Assembly (NCBI GenBank): GCA_017889585.1
Contig: JAGFZX010000002.1
Span: 1-64,000 of the forward strand
Length of the DNA: 64,000 bases
Source: Bacillota bacterium
Lineage (GTDB): Bacteria > Bacillota > Negativicutes > DSM-13327
Reading direction: 5' to 3'
This document shows, piece by piece, positions 39,214-48,859 of the stretch. The translations under genes and the position numbers were made by a program. Within the stretch, counting starts at the first letter, position 1. The number at the start of each line of letters is the position of its first letter. The notes below the pieces were generated by a model. The model was not told the origin of the DNA. It worked only from the letters and a program-made list of their open reading frames with translations, and ran no database searches.

Positions 39214-40482
39214 GTGACTTGCCATTCCCCTAATTCTGTAAGTGAAGAAATACTAGAAAAAACGAAAAAGCATCCTTGCTATTCAGTCGATGCACACAAT
39301 ACATACGCGCGCATGCATTTGCCGGTGGCACCTAGTTGTAATATACAGTGCAATTATTGTAATCGGAAATTTGATTGTGTCAACGAAAGTAGGCCTGGCG
39401 TTACTAGCGAGGTTTTAACACCAGATTTGGCCAAAGAAAAATTCGTATGGGTTAAAAGAGAAATTGACCAACTGAGTGTAGTTGGTATTGCTGGGCCAGG
39501 GGATGCCCTGGCAAATTGGGAAGCTACCAAGACAACAATTGAAAAAATAAAAGCAACCAATGCCGATGTCACATTTTGCTTATCGACGAACGGGTTAATG
39601 TTGCCTGAATATGCTGCTGAAATTATTGCTCTTGGTGTTCATCATGTGACGGTGACCGTCAATGCGCTGGATACTGAAATCGGAGCAAAAATTTATAAGT
39701 TTGTTTCTTATAAAGGAAAAATTTATGAAGGTGTTGCGGCCGCGGAATTGCTTTCGAAAAACCAATTGCTAGGTATTGAATATCTAGCTAAACACGGAGT
39801 CTTAGTAAAAGTGAATATTGTGATGATAAAAGGCATCAACGATCAGCATATTCCTGATGTAGTGAAGAAAGTAAAAGAATTGGGTGTTTTTATTACCAAT
39901 ATCATGCCATTGATACCTGCCCCAGGTAGTGCTTTCGAAGATTTCCCTCAAACCAGTATGAAAGATATTAATGATCTTAGGAATACTTGTCAACTTGATA
40001 TCCAGCAAATGCGACATTGTAAGCAATGCCGAGCTGATGCCATCGGACTTTTAGGGGAAGATCGTTCACAAGAATTTCGCATGTGCAATCGTCAAATACC
40101 AGAGATAGAGATACCCAAGATAGAGGAAAAACAATATAAAATTGCTGTTACATCAAAATATGGCAAACTTGTTGATCAGCATTTTGGTCATGCTTCTGAA
40201 TTTATTATTTATCAAGGCGATGGTCGTAACTTTCAAATATTGGAGACAAGAACAGTCGATAAATATTGCCAGGGTATGGAAGAGTGTGATCGTGATGAAC
40301 CCAAAAGGGAGAATACAATTCTATCTGTGCAAGATTGCGATGCTGTCTTAACAATGCGTATTGGGCATCATGCCAAACAACAATTAATGGCAAAAGGAAT
40401 TTACAGTGTAGAGTATTGTGACACTGTGGAAAATGGTTTGCACTATACAGTGAGTCAATTGGCAAAGAAGGCGTTATTATGA
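39214..40482 (+). CDS. nifB: NifB-like radical SAM protein with C-terminal NifX domain
   Basis: CNIQCNYCNRKFDCVNESRPGVTSEVLTP (CX3CX2C), VKVNIVMIKGIND, IMPLIPAPGSAF, C-terminal KYGKLVDQHFGHASEFIIY. Confidence 0.9.
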   Translation: MTCHSPNSVSEEILEKTKKHPCYSVDAHNTYARMHLPVAPSCNIQCNYCNRKFDCVNESRPGVTSEVLTPDLAKEKFVWVKREIDQLSVVGIAGPGDALANWEATKTTIEKIKATNADVTFCLSTNGLMLPEYAAEIIALGVHHVTVTVNALDTEIGAKIYKFVSYKGKIYEGVAAAELLSKNQLLGIEYLAKHGVLVKVNIVMIKGINDQHIPDVVKKVKELGVFITNIMPLIPAPGSAFEDFPQTSMKDINDLRNTCQLDIQQMRHCKQCRADAIGLLGEDRSQEFRMCNRQIPEIEIPKIEEKQYKIAVTSKYGKLVDQHFGHASEFIIYQGDGRNFQILETRTVDKYCQGMEECDRDEPKRENTILSVQDCDAVLTMRIGHHAKQQLMAKGIYSVEYCDTVENGLHYTVSQLAKKALL

Positions 40483-40575
40483 GACCTAAGATTAAGTAGT
40501 GCTGCAGAGTAGTTAATTTATAATTGACAAATGCTGTTATTTATGGTATTTTTAATAAGATAATATTGTGAGTTA

Positions 40576-40636
40576 GCTGATCAGAAAACTGAAGGCTAAG
40601 GAATTGTTCCGTATGCGGAACTGCCTTAGCCTTTTT
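40576..40636 (+). promoter_or_regulatory. Leader attenuator element 21 (first of triple)
   Basis: gctgaTCAGaaaaCTGAaggctaaggaattgttcc...ctgccttagccttttt. Confidence 0.87.
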
Positions 40637-40697
40637 CTTTTTGACTAGTAATAGATAAGTGCCATACTTCTATAGATATTGTGGCATCAGTTAAATG

Positions 40698-40752
40698 GCT
40701 GATTAGAAAAACTGAAGGCTAAAAGTTTCTCATAGGTAGAATTCTTTTAGCC
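40698..40752 (+). promoter_or_regulatory. Leader attenuator element 22 (second of triple)
   Basis: gctgaTTAGaaaaaCTGAaggctaaaag...attcttttagcc (no clear U-tract). Confidence 0.72.
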
Positions 40753-40769
40753 GATTATATCATCTTAAA

Positions 40770-40906
40770 GCTGACTGGATAACCAGAGGCTGGGTTTTCG
40801 CGGGATCGAAGAGTATAACACTTTCCGATTCCAAGTAAGGGCAACTAAGGCTTTGTGCAAGCCAAGTTTTCTTTATATAGGCGGAAATCCAGTCTCTTTT
40901 TTATGA
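40770..40906 (+). promoter_or_regulatory. Leader attenuator element 23 (third of triple), terminator loop interrupted by about 76 nt
   Basis: gctgaCTGGataaCCAGaggctgggttttcgc...[insert]...aggcggaaatccagtctctttttt; compare intact element 3. Confidence 0.8.
40801..40877. repeat. Dispersed repeat copy inserted in leader element 23
   Basis: gagtataacactttccgattccaagtaagggcaactaaggctt; shares blocks with 48766-48852. Confidence 0.65.
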
Positions 40907-40921
40907 TAAGGAGAGTGTATT

Positions 40922-42013
40922 ATGGAAAAAAATAAAGATCAGATGACTCCGTTGGAACGTTTTGCGGCTTATAACAAGCAAGAATCAATTGATCGTCTGC
41001 CTTGTGTTCCCATTGTCGGTAATACGGCAGCACGGGTTATTGGGGTTCGCGTATCGGATTTTCGAGGGAATGGTAAGTTAATAGCGAAGGCCCATATTGA
41101 ATCCTATCAGCTGTTTCGTTATGATACCGTTCGAATCTTTACAGATTTGTATGTGCAGGCTGAGGCTATGGGGGCCGAAGTTCATTATCCAATGGATGAA
41201 ACGGCATATTTGAAAGTGCCTGCCATTGAAGCAGTCAGTCAGATTGACAACTTGCAACCAGCTAATCCTTACCTGGATGGTAATTTACCTCACCACCTTG
41301 AAGCAATGAAAATTGCAATGGATGCCATAGGTCATGAGGTTCCGATTACTGGAGCTTTGATTGCACCTTTTACCAATGCTGCTTTTTTAATTGGTACAGA
41401 GAACCTAGTGCGATTGGTAGGTAAAAATCCAGAGGCCGTTCATAAACTTTGTGAAGTTTCCTTGCAGACGGCACTTCAATATGCTAAAGCCATCATTGAC
41501 ATAGGTTGTACACCAAGTTTGACTGATGCCATGTCTTCTACTACGGTAATTAGTCCGCGACAGTTTCGAGAATTTTCGGTTCCTTATTTAAAAAGGTTAA
41601 TTGATTATATACATTCTCGTGGAAAAACAGTGACTTTGCACGTTTGTGGCAAGACAGCGAAGATCTGGGAGGATATGTGTGATGCTGGAGCTGACTGTCT
41701 TAGTATTGATAATGATGCTAGTTTGTTAGACGCAAAGGCTAAAGTTGGTTTTAGGTCTAGGTTGATGGGGAATATCAAACCTTCTGAAACTATGTTACAA
41801 GGTACAATTCATGATGTCCGAAAGGCTGTATATCAATGTGTTGCTCAAGGATTTGATAATCCGAAAGGATATATTGTCGCTAGCGGTTGTAGTCTACCGA
41901 CTGAAACACCATTTGAGAATATTAAAGCCATGTTAGATGCAGTAAGAGAAATAGGTTATCCCATACATGGGAGCCAGTTGAAGGAAGGGGTCGTGGAAGG
42001 TGTTAAGTTCTAA
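40922..42013 (+). CDS. UroD-family corrinoid/methylcobamide methyltransferase-like protein
   Basis: LPCVPIVGNTAARVIG, LHVCGKTAKIWEDMCDAGADCLSIDN, MGNIKPSETML. Confidence 0.85.
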   Translation: MEKNKDQMTPLERFAAYNKQESIDRLPCVPIVGNTAARVIGVRVSDFRGNGKLIAKAHIESYQLFRYDTVRIFTDLYVQAEAMGAEVHYPMDETAYLKVPAIEAVSQIDNLQPANPYLDGNLPHHLEAMKIAMDAIGHEVPITGALIAPFTNAAFLIGTENLVRLVGKNPEAVHKLCEVSLQTALQYAKAIIDIGCTPSLTDAMSSTTVISPRQFREFSVPYLKRLIDYIHSRGKTVTLHVCGKTAKIWEDMCDAGADCLSIDNDASLLDAKAKVGFRSRLMGNIKPSETMLQGTIHDVRKAVYQCVAQGFDNPKGYIVASGCSLPTETPFENIKAMLDAVREIGYPIHGSQLKEGVVEGVKF

Positions 42014-43016
42014 AGAACGGTTACTTACAGTATTGCGAAAGGGTAAAGTAGATCGTCCACCTGTTATTTGTACAGGTGGCATGATGAATGCAGCGATAGT
42101 AGAGATTATGAATAATACAGGGCATACCCTGCCAGAGGCTCATAGTGATGCAGAGTTGATGGCTCACCTTGCTGGTGATGTATATGAGCAGACAGGGTTT
42201 GAGAATATCGGAATTCCCTTTTGCATGACAGTGGAAGCCGAGGTTTTAGGTAGTGAGGTTACTTATGGAACGCTGATTTGTGAACCGAAAATCATGCAAG
42301 AAGTTTTTCCCACTGTTAGTGTGGTAGAAACAAAAAGTATTAATACCATGCTAGATGACGGGCGTATAAATACAGTGGTTAAAGCTACGGCCATACTGGC
42401 GGAGCGTTACCCGGATGTGCCCATTATCGGAAATTTAACAGGTCCAATCAGTACAGCAGCTTCTTTAGTAGATCCCATATCTTTATTGAAAGAGTTTAGA
42501 AAGAAACCAGCAGAATGTCATCGGGTATTGGATTATGTTACAACTCTAATTGTTGGTTTTGCTGAACGGATGATTGCTAGTGGTGCTACGGTCATTTCGA
42601 TTGCTGATCCAACGGCTACTGGTGAAATATTAGGGCCTAAAGTGTTTAGGGAATTTGCTGTTTTATATCTTAATCGGATTATTGATGCAGTACATGCTAA
42701 GAATATTCCCGTTTTGGTGCATATTTGTGGGAATATGAATACTGTACAATCTTTAATTCCTGAGATTAGAGCAGATGCCATCAGTACCGATGCCCTTGTT
42801 AACCTAAGGCAACTAAAGGCTGATTACTCCCAGCTTACAACCATGGGAAATGTGAGTACTTATTTGCTGGAATTTGGCTCTGTAGAAAAAGTGGCCCAGC
42901 AAACTCAACGATTAGTTCAGGATGGAGTGGACATTATTTCACCTGCTTGTGGATTGAGTACGTCCACTTCTTTAAAATTAATCAGGGCGATGACTGACGC
43001 GGTGAAGGAGGGCTAA
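42000..43016 (+). CDS. UroD-family methyltransferase-like protein (MtaA/MtbA type)
   Basis: SIADPTATGEILGPKVFREF, LVHICGNMNTVQSLI, MGNVSTYLL, SPACGLSTSTSL. Confidence 0.85.
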   Translation: MLSSKERLLTVLRKGKVDRPPVICTGGMMNAAIVEIMNNTGHTLPEAHSDAELMAHLAGDVYEQTGFENIGIPFCMTVEAEVLGSEVTYGTLICEPKIMQEVFPTVSVVETKSINTMLDDGRINTVVKATAILAERYPDVPIIGNLTGPISTAASLVDPISLLKEFRKKPAECHRVLDYVTTLIVGFAERMIASGATVISIADPTATGEILGPKVFREFAVLYLNRIIDAVHAKNIPVLVHICGNMNTVQSLIPEIRADAISTDALVNLRQLKADYSQLTTMGNVSTYLLEFGSVEKVAQQTQRLVQDGVDIISPACGLSTSTSLKLIRAMTDAVKEG

Positions 43017-43020
43017 TGTT

Positions 43021-44640
43021 ATGATAGAAGTCGTTTTTCATCATGCAGGTCAAGAGACAAGTGCTAGGGTTAATGTGGGCGATGATCTGTTAACTGCAGC
43101 TAGACAGGGGGGAGTAATACTAGAGTCTCCTTGTAATGGGAATGGGACGTGCGGTAAATGCAAAGTAAAAATCCTATCATCCTTAGCAGAAGAGGAGATT
43201 GTACTGGCGTGTCATACCAAGGTTGATCATGATGTAGTGGTAGAAATCATTGAGCGTCATGACAGTGGAAATCTTCAAATTAAGCAGGATGGCTTGGTTA
43301 ACAGTGGTGAGATTGACAGTATTATTACCAAGAAGTATATTTCCCCGAGTAATGTTACCCATGTATATCGAAAAAAGGAATTGATTTCAACAGAGCAGGG
43401 CAATACAGAGGAAGAAATTTATGGTTTAGCCATTGATATTGGTACAACCACATTAGTTGTTTCGCTGGTTAATTTGTTGACAGGGGAAGAACTTGCAGGA
43501 GCAGGTGCTCTTAATCCACAAAGTAGACTGGGGCAAGATGTATTATCGCGGATAAGGTATGCATCTAAAGAACAGGGTTTAGTAGAAATGAATCAACTGA
43601 TCATTGAAGAATTAAATAGAATGATCCTACAAGTAACAGCAGATGCTGCCATTGTGGCTCACCATGTTTATGAATTGGTATTGAGCGGCAATACGTGTAT
43701 GTTACATTTAGCAGTAAAGGCCAATCCAGGGCCGTTAGGTAAATATCCCTATACGCCAGTGATTCGCGGTGGCAACTCCATAGCAGCAAATGACCTTGGT
43801 CTTTACGCTGTCCCTAATGCAGAGGCATATTTGTCACCTATTATTTCTGCCTATGTAGGAGGAGATATTACTTCAGGTATTTTGGTTTCGCGTTTGGCTG
43901 AGCGGGAAGATACCAATCTATTTATAGACATTGGCACAAATGGGGAGATTGTACTCGCAACTGGCGGAAGGCTAGTAGCAACATCCACTGCTGCTGGCCC
44001 GGCTTTTGAAGGTATGAATATTTCTTGTGGCATGCGGGCAGCACCAGGTGCAATCGAGGGTTTTTCTTTAACGACAGACGGGGAGAGGACATTGAAAAAC
44101 ATTGGCGATCAAGCTGCTGTTGGCATCTGCGGTAGTGGTTTACTGGATATAGTAGCAGCGTTGGTCCAAAATGGAGTCATTGAAGGCAACGGAAAGTTCA
44201 GTAAAACCATGAATGAAAACCTGAGTGCACTACTCACTCAAGTGAATGGGAAAGTTGTTTTTTCTGTTGCAGAGGGAGTCTATCTATCTCAACCAGATAT
44301 ACGTCAGGTTCAATTGGCAAAGGGGGCAATTCGGGCGGGGATTGAGGCACTGCTTGAATATCAGAATATAACTGTCGCAGATGTAGATAGAGTGTTGATT
44401 GCTGGTTCTTTTGGTTATCATTTGAATCCGGACAGCTTAATTGGGATTGGTTTGTTGCCTGAAGCATTTCGGGATAAAATAGAGTTTTTGGGAAATACAT
44501 CCAAAACAGGCGGGCAAGAATTTTTACTAAATCAAGGATCTCGTTTGGCTATTGATCAGACGATTGCAGAGATTGCGGTGCTAGAATTGGCTACTGTAGA
44601 TAAGTTTGATCGATTATTTGTTAAATGTTTAGAATTTTAG
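43021..44640 (+). CDS. Corrinoid-protein reductive activator (RACo/ASKHA, N-terminal 2Fe-2S)
   Basis: ESPCNGNGTCGKCKVKIL..VLACHT 2Fe-2S; AIDIGTTTLVVSLV; DIGTNGEIVLA; GNTCMLHL; GSFGYHLN. Confidence 0.9.
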   Translation: MIEVVFHHAGQETSARVNVGDDLLTAARQGGVILESPCNGNGTCGKCKVKILSSLAEEEIVLACHTKVDHDVVVEIIERHDSGNLQIKQDGLVNSGEIDSIITKKYISPSNVTHVYRKKELISTEQGNTEEEIYGLAIDIGTTTLVVSLVNLLTGEELAGAGALNPQSRLGQDVLSRIRYASKEQGLVEMNQLIIEELNRMILQVTADAAIVAHHVYELVLSGNTCMLHLAVKANPGPLGKYPYTPVIRGGNSIAANDLGLYAVPNAEAYLSPIISAYVGGDITSGILVSRLAEREDTNLFIDIGTNGEIVLATGGRLVATSTAAGPAFEGMNISCGMRAAPGAIEGFSLTTDGERTLKNIGDQAAVGICGSGLLDIVAALVQNGVIEGNGKFSKTMNENLSALLTQVNGKVVFSVAEGVYLSQPDIRQVQLAKGAIRAGIEALLEYQNITVADVDRVLIAGSFGYHLNPDSLIGIGLLPEAFRDKIEFLGNTSKTGGQEFLLNQGSRLAIDQTIAEIAVLELATVDKFDRLFVKCLEF

Positions 44641-44650
44641 GAGGATGAAT

Positions 44651-45304
44651 ATGTCAAAACATACAGAGAATAAACTTTCGTGCACCTATTGCGGGGTATT
44701 AAATTGCCACAAACAAGACAAAACATTTCCTGAGTTTTGCCTGACATCAAAGTATGATGATGAGAATGCTGTAGCGGTAGAACTTTACCGAGAAGAAGGT
44801 GAAACAGCAAAAATTGCTCGTGCCGCAGCAGAAATAGAAGGAATTTATTATGGAAAATTGACCAGGGTAGAAGAAATTATCGCGTTTAGCAAAAGAATAG
44901 GAGCTAAAAAAATCGGGATTGCGACTTGTGTTGGCTTGATTAATGAAGCTAAAACATTTATGAGAATATTAGAAGCTAAGGGGCTGGAAAGTTATAGTGT
45001 ACTCTGCAAAGTTGGATCAGTGGATAAAACAGAAATTGGCATTCCTGAAGAATTAAAGGTGCAGCAAGGCGCCCATGAGTCACTTTGTAATCCTGTTTTA
45101 CAGGCGATGATACTGAATAAACAGCAGACTGATTTGAATGTAATTATTGGTTTGTGTGTTGGTCATGATTCTTTATTTATCAAGCATTCAGAAGCCCCGG
45201 TGACCACACTGATTACTAAAGATCGTATTCTAGGTCATAATCCAGCGGCGGCATTATATACCAGTAGTTTTTACTATAAAAGACTTTTAGAGAAAGAAGA
45301 GTGA
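44651..45304 (+). CDS. DUF1847 protein
   Basis: Cys-rich N-terminus CTYCGVLNCHKQDKTFPEFC; KKIGIATCVGLINEAK; GLCVGHDSLFIKHSEAPVTTLITKDRILGHNP. Confidence 0.8.
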   Translation: MSKHTENKLSCTYCGVLNCHKQDKTFPEFCLTSKYDDENAVAVELYREEGETAKIARAAAEIEGIYYGKLTRVEEIIAFSKRIGAKKIGIATCVGLINEAKTFMRILEAKGLESYSVLCKVGSVDKTEIGIPEELKVQQGAHESLCNPVLQAMILNKQQTDLNVIIGLCVGHDSLFIKHSEAPVTTLITKDRILGHNPAAALYTSSFYYKRLLEKEE

Positions 45305-45317
45305 GGAGTTGATGATC

Positions 45318-46391
45318 ATGTTTAAGAAAACGAGTCTATTGGTATCCCTGGTTTTAATCTTTAGTTTGCTTATTGCTGGGTGCAGTTCCTCATCAGTTAA
45401 GACCTCAGATAACAATACACCTGCAGCGGCAGTGGAAAAAATTAAATTTAATGTTGGCTATTTGCCAGCTGTGGGTCATGTACTGTACTTTGTTGCTCAA
45501 GAAAAAGGCTTTTTTGCCGAAGAAGGTCTTGATGTAGAATTATTTCAATTTACCAATTCAGGGGAAGGGTTAAATGCCATCAAAAGCGGTAAATTGGATG
45601 CTGGATCTTTTGGTACAGCAGCACCCTTAACTTTTATTGATAAAGGTACACCTTTTGTCATATTTGGTGGGATGCAGAGTGAAGGACATGCCGTTGTTAC
45701 AAAACCAGAAAATGTGGATAAATTTAAGACGTTGCAAGGTTTCGTAGGAACCAAAGTAGCGACAGTGAGGCTGGCGACTGGTGATGCGGTGTGGCGTCAT
45801 GCCTTGTCGAAAGCAGGTATTGATTGGAAGACACAAGTAACAGTACAGGAATTAGATTCTCCAGCCGCTGTTTTGGAAGCCGTGAAAAAAGGCAGCGCTG
45901 ATGCCGGACTCGTCTGGGTTCCATTTACCGAAATGGCTGAACAACAAGGACTTAAAATAGTTGACTGGTCATCTCAGTATCTTAATAGTCATGTTTGTTG
46001 CCGTTTAGTAGGTCTTGCTGATAATGTTAAAAATAATAAAGAAGGCTTTACTCGTTTCAGTCGTGCTTTAATTAGGGCTTATGATTTTTATCTTAATAAT
46101 CAGGATGAAACTGTTGAGATTATTAATAAATATGTAAAATTGGATAAAACCCTGTTGAAACAAGCAGCTTACAGTGGTCATATTCACAGTATTCCTGATC
46201 CCGACAGAAAACGGGTAGTTGCATTCTGGGAAGCTATGAAGGCCATTGGTTATCTTAAAGGGGAGCAAAATATTAATCAGTTTATTAACACTGATATTTA
46301 TCATGAAGCGCTAGAACAGTTAAGAGGACGTTATCCACAAAATCCTATCTATATTCAGCTAGAAAAAGATTATAAAGCCAATGATCTTTAA
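45318..46391 (+). CDS. ABC transporter substrate-binding lipoprotein (SsuA/NrtA-like)
   Basis: Lipobox IAGCS; GYLPAVGHVLYFVAQEKGFFAEEGLDVELFQF. Confidence 0.88.
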   Translation: MFKKTSLLVSLVLIFSLLIAGCSSSSVKTSDNNTPAAAVEKIKFNVGYLPAVGHVLYFVAQEKGFFAEEGLDVELFQFTNSGEGLNAIKSGKLDAGSFGTAAPLTFIDKGTPFVIFGGMQSEGHAVVTKPENVDKFKTLQGFVGTKVATVRLATGDAVWRHALSKAGIDWKTQVTVQELDSPAAVLEAVKKGSADAGLVWVPFTEMAEQQGLKIVDWSSQYLNSHVCCRLVGLADNVKNNKEGFTRFSRALIRAYDFYLNNQDETVEIINKYVKLDKTLLKQAAYSGHIHSIPDPDRKRVVAFWEAMKAIGYLKGEQNINQFINTDIYHEALEQLRGRYPQNPIYIQLEKDYKANDL

Positions 46392-46400
46392 AAAGGAGGA

Positions 46401-47207
46401 TTGATTATTCTGGGATTTTTAAGTTTAAAAGATGTATCTCTTGTTTATCCAGGGCAAAAGAATGGTGAACCTTCTCTCCAGAATATCAATCTGGAAATAG
46501 AGGAAGGAGAATTTATTGCTGTTGTGGGTCCAAGTGGTGGTGGCAAAAGTTCAACCATCTCTTTATTGGCTGGTTTAGTAGAGCCGACCACTGGTCAAAT
46601 TTTGCTAAAAGGAAAGCCGATAACTGGACCTGGTCTTGATCGAGCCGTAGTATTTCAAGACTATTCCCTTTTTCCCTGGATGACAGCCTTAGAAAATATT
46701 TATTTTGCACTCAAACAAGTCGGAAATGTTTCCCGAGAAAAAGCGAAAAAATTTTTAGATATAGTGGGTCTAGGAGAGGCTGCTACGAAATATCCTGGTG
46801 AATTATCTGGAGGAATGAGGCAACGGGTGGCTATTGCCCGTGCCTTTGCCTTGGGAGCACCTATCTATCTTATGGATGAACCTTTTGGGGCAGTAGATGC
46901 TAAGAATCGGATATATCTGCAGGATTTATTAATACGGCTTTGGCAGGAAACAGGGGTGAAGAAGACTGTATTTCTTGTTACTCATGATATTGATGAAGCG
47001 TTATATTTAGCGGATAGAATCGTCGTTTTTACTACAAGTCCAGGTCGTATCCGTAAGGTGATACAAGTACCATTCAAGCGTCCACGTAACCGGATTCCTC
47101 TCATTCAGGACCAGTCATATATACAATTGCGCAATGAGCTTCTTTCCCTATTGCAAAGCGAAATCATTGAAGAACTCCAAAAGGTGGAAGGCGGTGCAGG
47201 GATTTGA
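46401..47207 (+). CDS. ABC transporter ATPase (SsuB-like)
   Basis: GPSGGGKSSTISLLAGL, LSGGMRQRVAIARAF; TTG start. Confidence 0.9.
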   Translation: MIILGFLSLKDVSLVYPGQKNGEPSLQNINLEIEEGEFIAVVGPSGGGKSSTISLLAGLVEPTTGQILLKGKPITGPGLDRAVVFQDYSLFPWMTALENIYFALKQVGNVSREKAKKFLDIVGLGEAATKYPGELSGGMRQRVAIARAFALGAPIYLMDEPFGAVDAKNRIYLQDLLIRLWQETGVKKTVFLVTHDIDEALYLADRIVVFTTSPGRIRKVIQVPFKRPRNRIPLIQDQSYIQLRNELLSLLQSEIIEELQKVEGGAGI

Positions 47208-47953
47208 AACAAAGTGTCGTTGATCGGATATTGTTGTTTGTTGGATTACTCCTGTTATGGCAGACGCTTACTGGTTGGTTCCCATTGCTCGATCCATTGT
47301 TGTTTCCAGCACCGAATAAAGTATTATCTTTACTGGTTGAAGATAAAAGTGTTTTTTGGAAGAGTATTTTAAGTTCCTTTCGTCTGCTTTTTGGTGGTTA
47401 TGTATTGGCAGTTATTTTGGCTATACCATTAGGATTGGTTGTTGGTTGGAATAAACGATTGCATACAACGCTGGAACCACTGATCAATATTTTAGGACCT
47501 ATTCCACCGATTGTTTACATTCCTTATGCCATAGCGTTATTGCCAAGTTTTACTCATTCTTCAATTTTCATCATTTTCATTGGTGCTTTTTGGCCATTAT
47601 TTATTAATACTGTGGCTGGGGTTAGAACAGTGGAAAAAGGAATTATTGATTCAGCCCGCACATTAGGGGTTAGTCAGTGGAGCATGCTGATTCATATTTT
47701 ATTGCCTGGTGCTATGCCGCAAATTTTTACAGGTGGTACAGTTAGTTTGGTATTGGCGTTTATCTTACTTACAGCTGCAGAAATGATCGGAGCGACTAGT
47801 GGACTGGGCTGGTATGTTAAATATTTTGCTGATTTTGCCGATTATCCTAGAGTAGTAGCAGGTATTTTGGTGATAGGTGTAGTTGTATTGGGGTTGACTA
47901 TTTTTTATAATCGTTTAGAACGCCATCTTCTTCGTTGGAGAAAAATGGGATAA
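47204..47953 (+). CDS. ABC transporter permease (SsuC-like)
   Basis: LINILGPIPPIVYIPYAIALLPSF..; TTG start. Confidence 0.87.
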   Translation: MKQSVVDRILLFVGLLLLWQTLTGWFPLLDPLLFPAPNKVLSLLVEDKSVFWKSILSSFRLLFGGYVLAVILAIPLGLVVGWNKRLHTTLEPLINILGPIPPIVYIPYAIALLPSFTHSSIFIIFIGAFWPLFINTVAGVRTVEKGIIDSARTLGVSQWSMLIHILLPGAMPQIFTGGTVSLVLAFILLTAAEMIGATSGLGWYVKYFADFADYPRVVAGILVIGVVVLGLTIFYNRLERHLLRWRKMG

Positions 47954-47990
47954 TGATAGCAATTTTGCAAATAAATAAGGAGGTTTTACC

Positions 47991-48647
47991 ATGTCGACTA
48001 AAGAACAAGAATTATTCAAAAAATTATCGGATGCTGTTGTTGAGATGAATGAGGATGAGGTTGTAAGTCTTTCCCATCAAATTGTATCTGAGGAAATTGA
48101 TGCCTATGAGGCCATTGATCAAGGTCTTTCTGATGGAATGGAAAAAGCGGGTAAATTATTTGAAGATGAGGAATATTTTATTCCTGAATTGCTGTTGTGT
48201 TCAGATGCAATGTATGCCGGTCTAGATGTATTGAAGCCTCATATAAAACAGGAAGAACATGTAGAAAAGCATAAAGTTATCATCGGTGTCGTTGAAGGTG
48301 ACACTCATGACATTGGTAAAAATTTAGTCAAAATTATGCTTGAAACTTCAGGATTTGAAGTTTTCGACCTGGGTAGGGATATTCCACCACAACAATTCGT
48401 TGCGAAGGCAAAAGAAGTTGGGGCAAAAATTATTGCATTAGCAACACTCATGACGACTACCATGGATGGCATGGATGCAGTGATACACTTGCTGAAGGAA
48501 GAAAATATAAAAAATGAATATAAAGTCATTATTGGTGGTGGCCCCATTTCCCAGAGTTTTGCTGATAAAATAGGGGCAGATGCATATGCTGTTAATGCTG
48601 CCGATGCTGTAAAAATTGCTAAGAGGCTTGTAAAGGAGGCTGTTTAG
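47991..48647 (+). CDS. Corrinoid-binding methyltransferase protein (MtbC/MtaC-type B12-binding)
   Basis: GVVEGDTHDIGKNLVKIMLETSGFEVFDLGRDIPPQQFV (DXHXXG), LATLMTTTM, IGGGPIS..GADAYAVNAADAV. Confidence 0.93.
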   Translation: MSTKEQELFKKLSDAVVEMNEDEVVSLSHQIVSEEIDAYEAIDQGLSDGMEKAGKLFEDEEYFIPELLLCSDAMYAGLDVLKPHIKQEEHVEKHKVIIGVVEGDTHDIGKNLVKIMLETSGFEVFDLGRDIPPQQFVAKAKEVGAKIIALATLMTTTMDGMDAVIHLLKEENIKNEYKVIIGGGPISQSFADKIGADAYAVNAADAVKIAKRLVKEAV

Positions 48648-48696
48648 TTAAAGGATACAACATAAATTTATAGGGGTAAGACTATGAGTTTTGCAC

Positions 48697-48749
48697 AAAA
48701 AAGCAAAGGTTGGAGAGCGTTGAAGGTAGTTCTCTAGCCTTTGCTTTTT
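48697..48749 (+). terminator. Hairpin terminator after the corrinoid operon
   Basis: aaaagcaaaggttggagag...ctctagcctttgctttttg. Confidence 0.75.
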
Positions 48750-48765
48750 GCCTGCGGCATCAGAA

Positions 48766-48857
48766 AGTATAACACTTTCTTGCTTCCAAGTAAGAACGAC
48801 TAAGGCTTCTGCTCGCGTCTGAGGACTTGGCAAGCCTTAGTCGTTCTTATAGTGTAC
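48766..48857. repeat. Dispersed hairpin repeat with 18-bp perfect inverted repeat
   Basis: taagaacgactaaggctt...aagccttagtcgttctta; shares agtataacacttt..ttccaagtaag blocks with 40811-40850. Confidence 0.75.
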
Positions 48858-48859
48858 TT

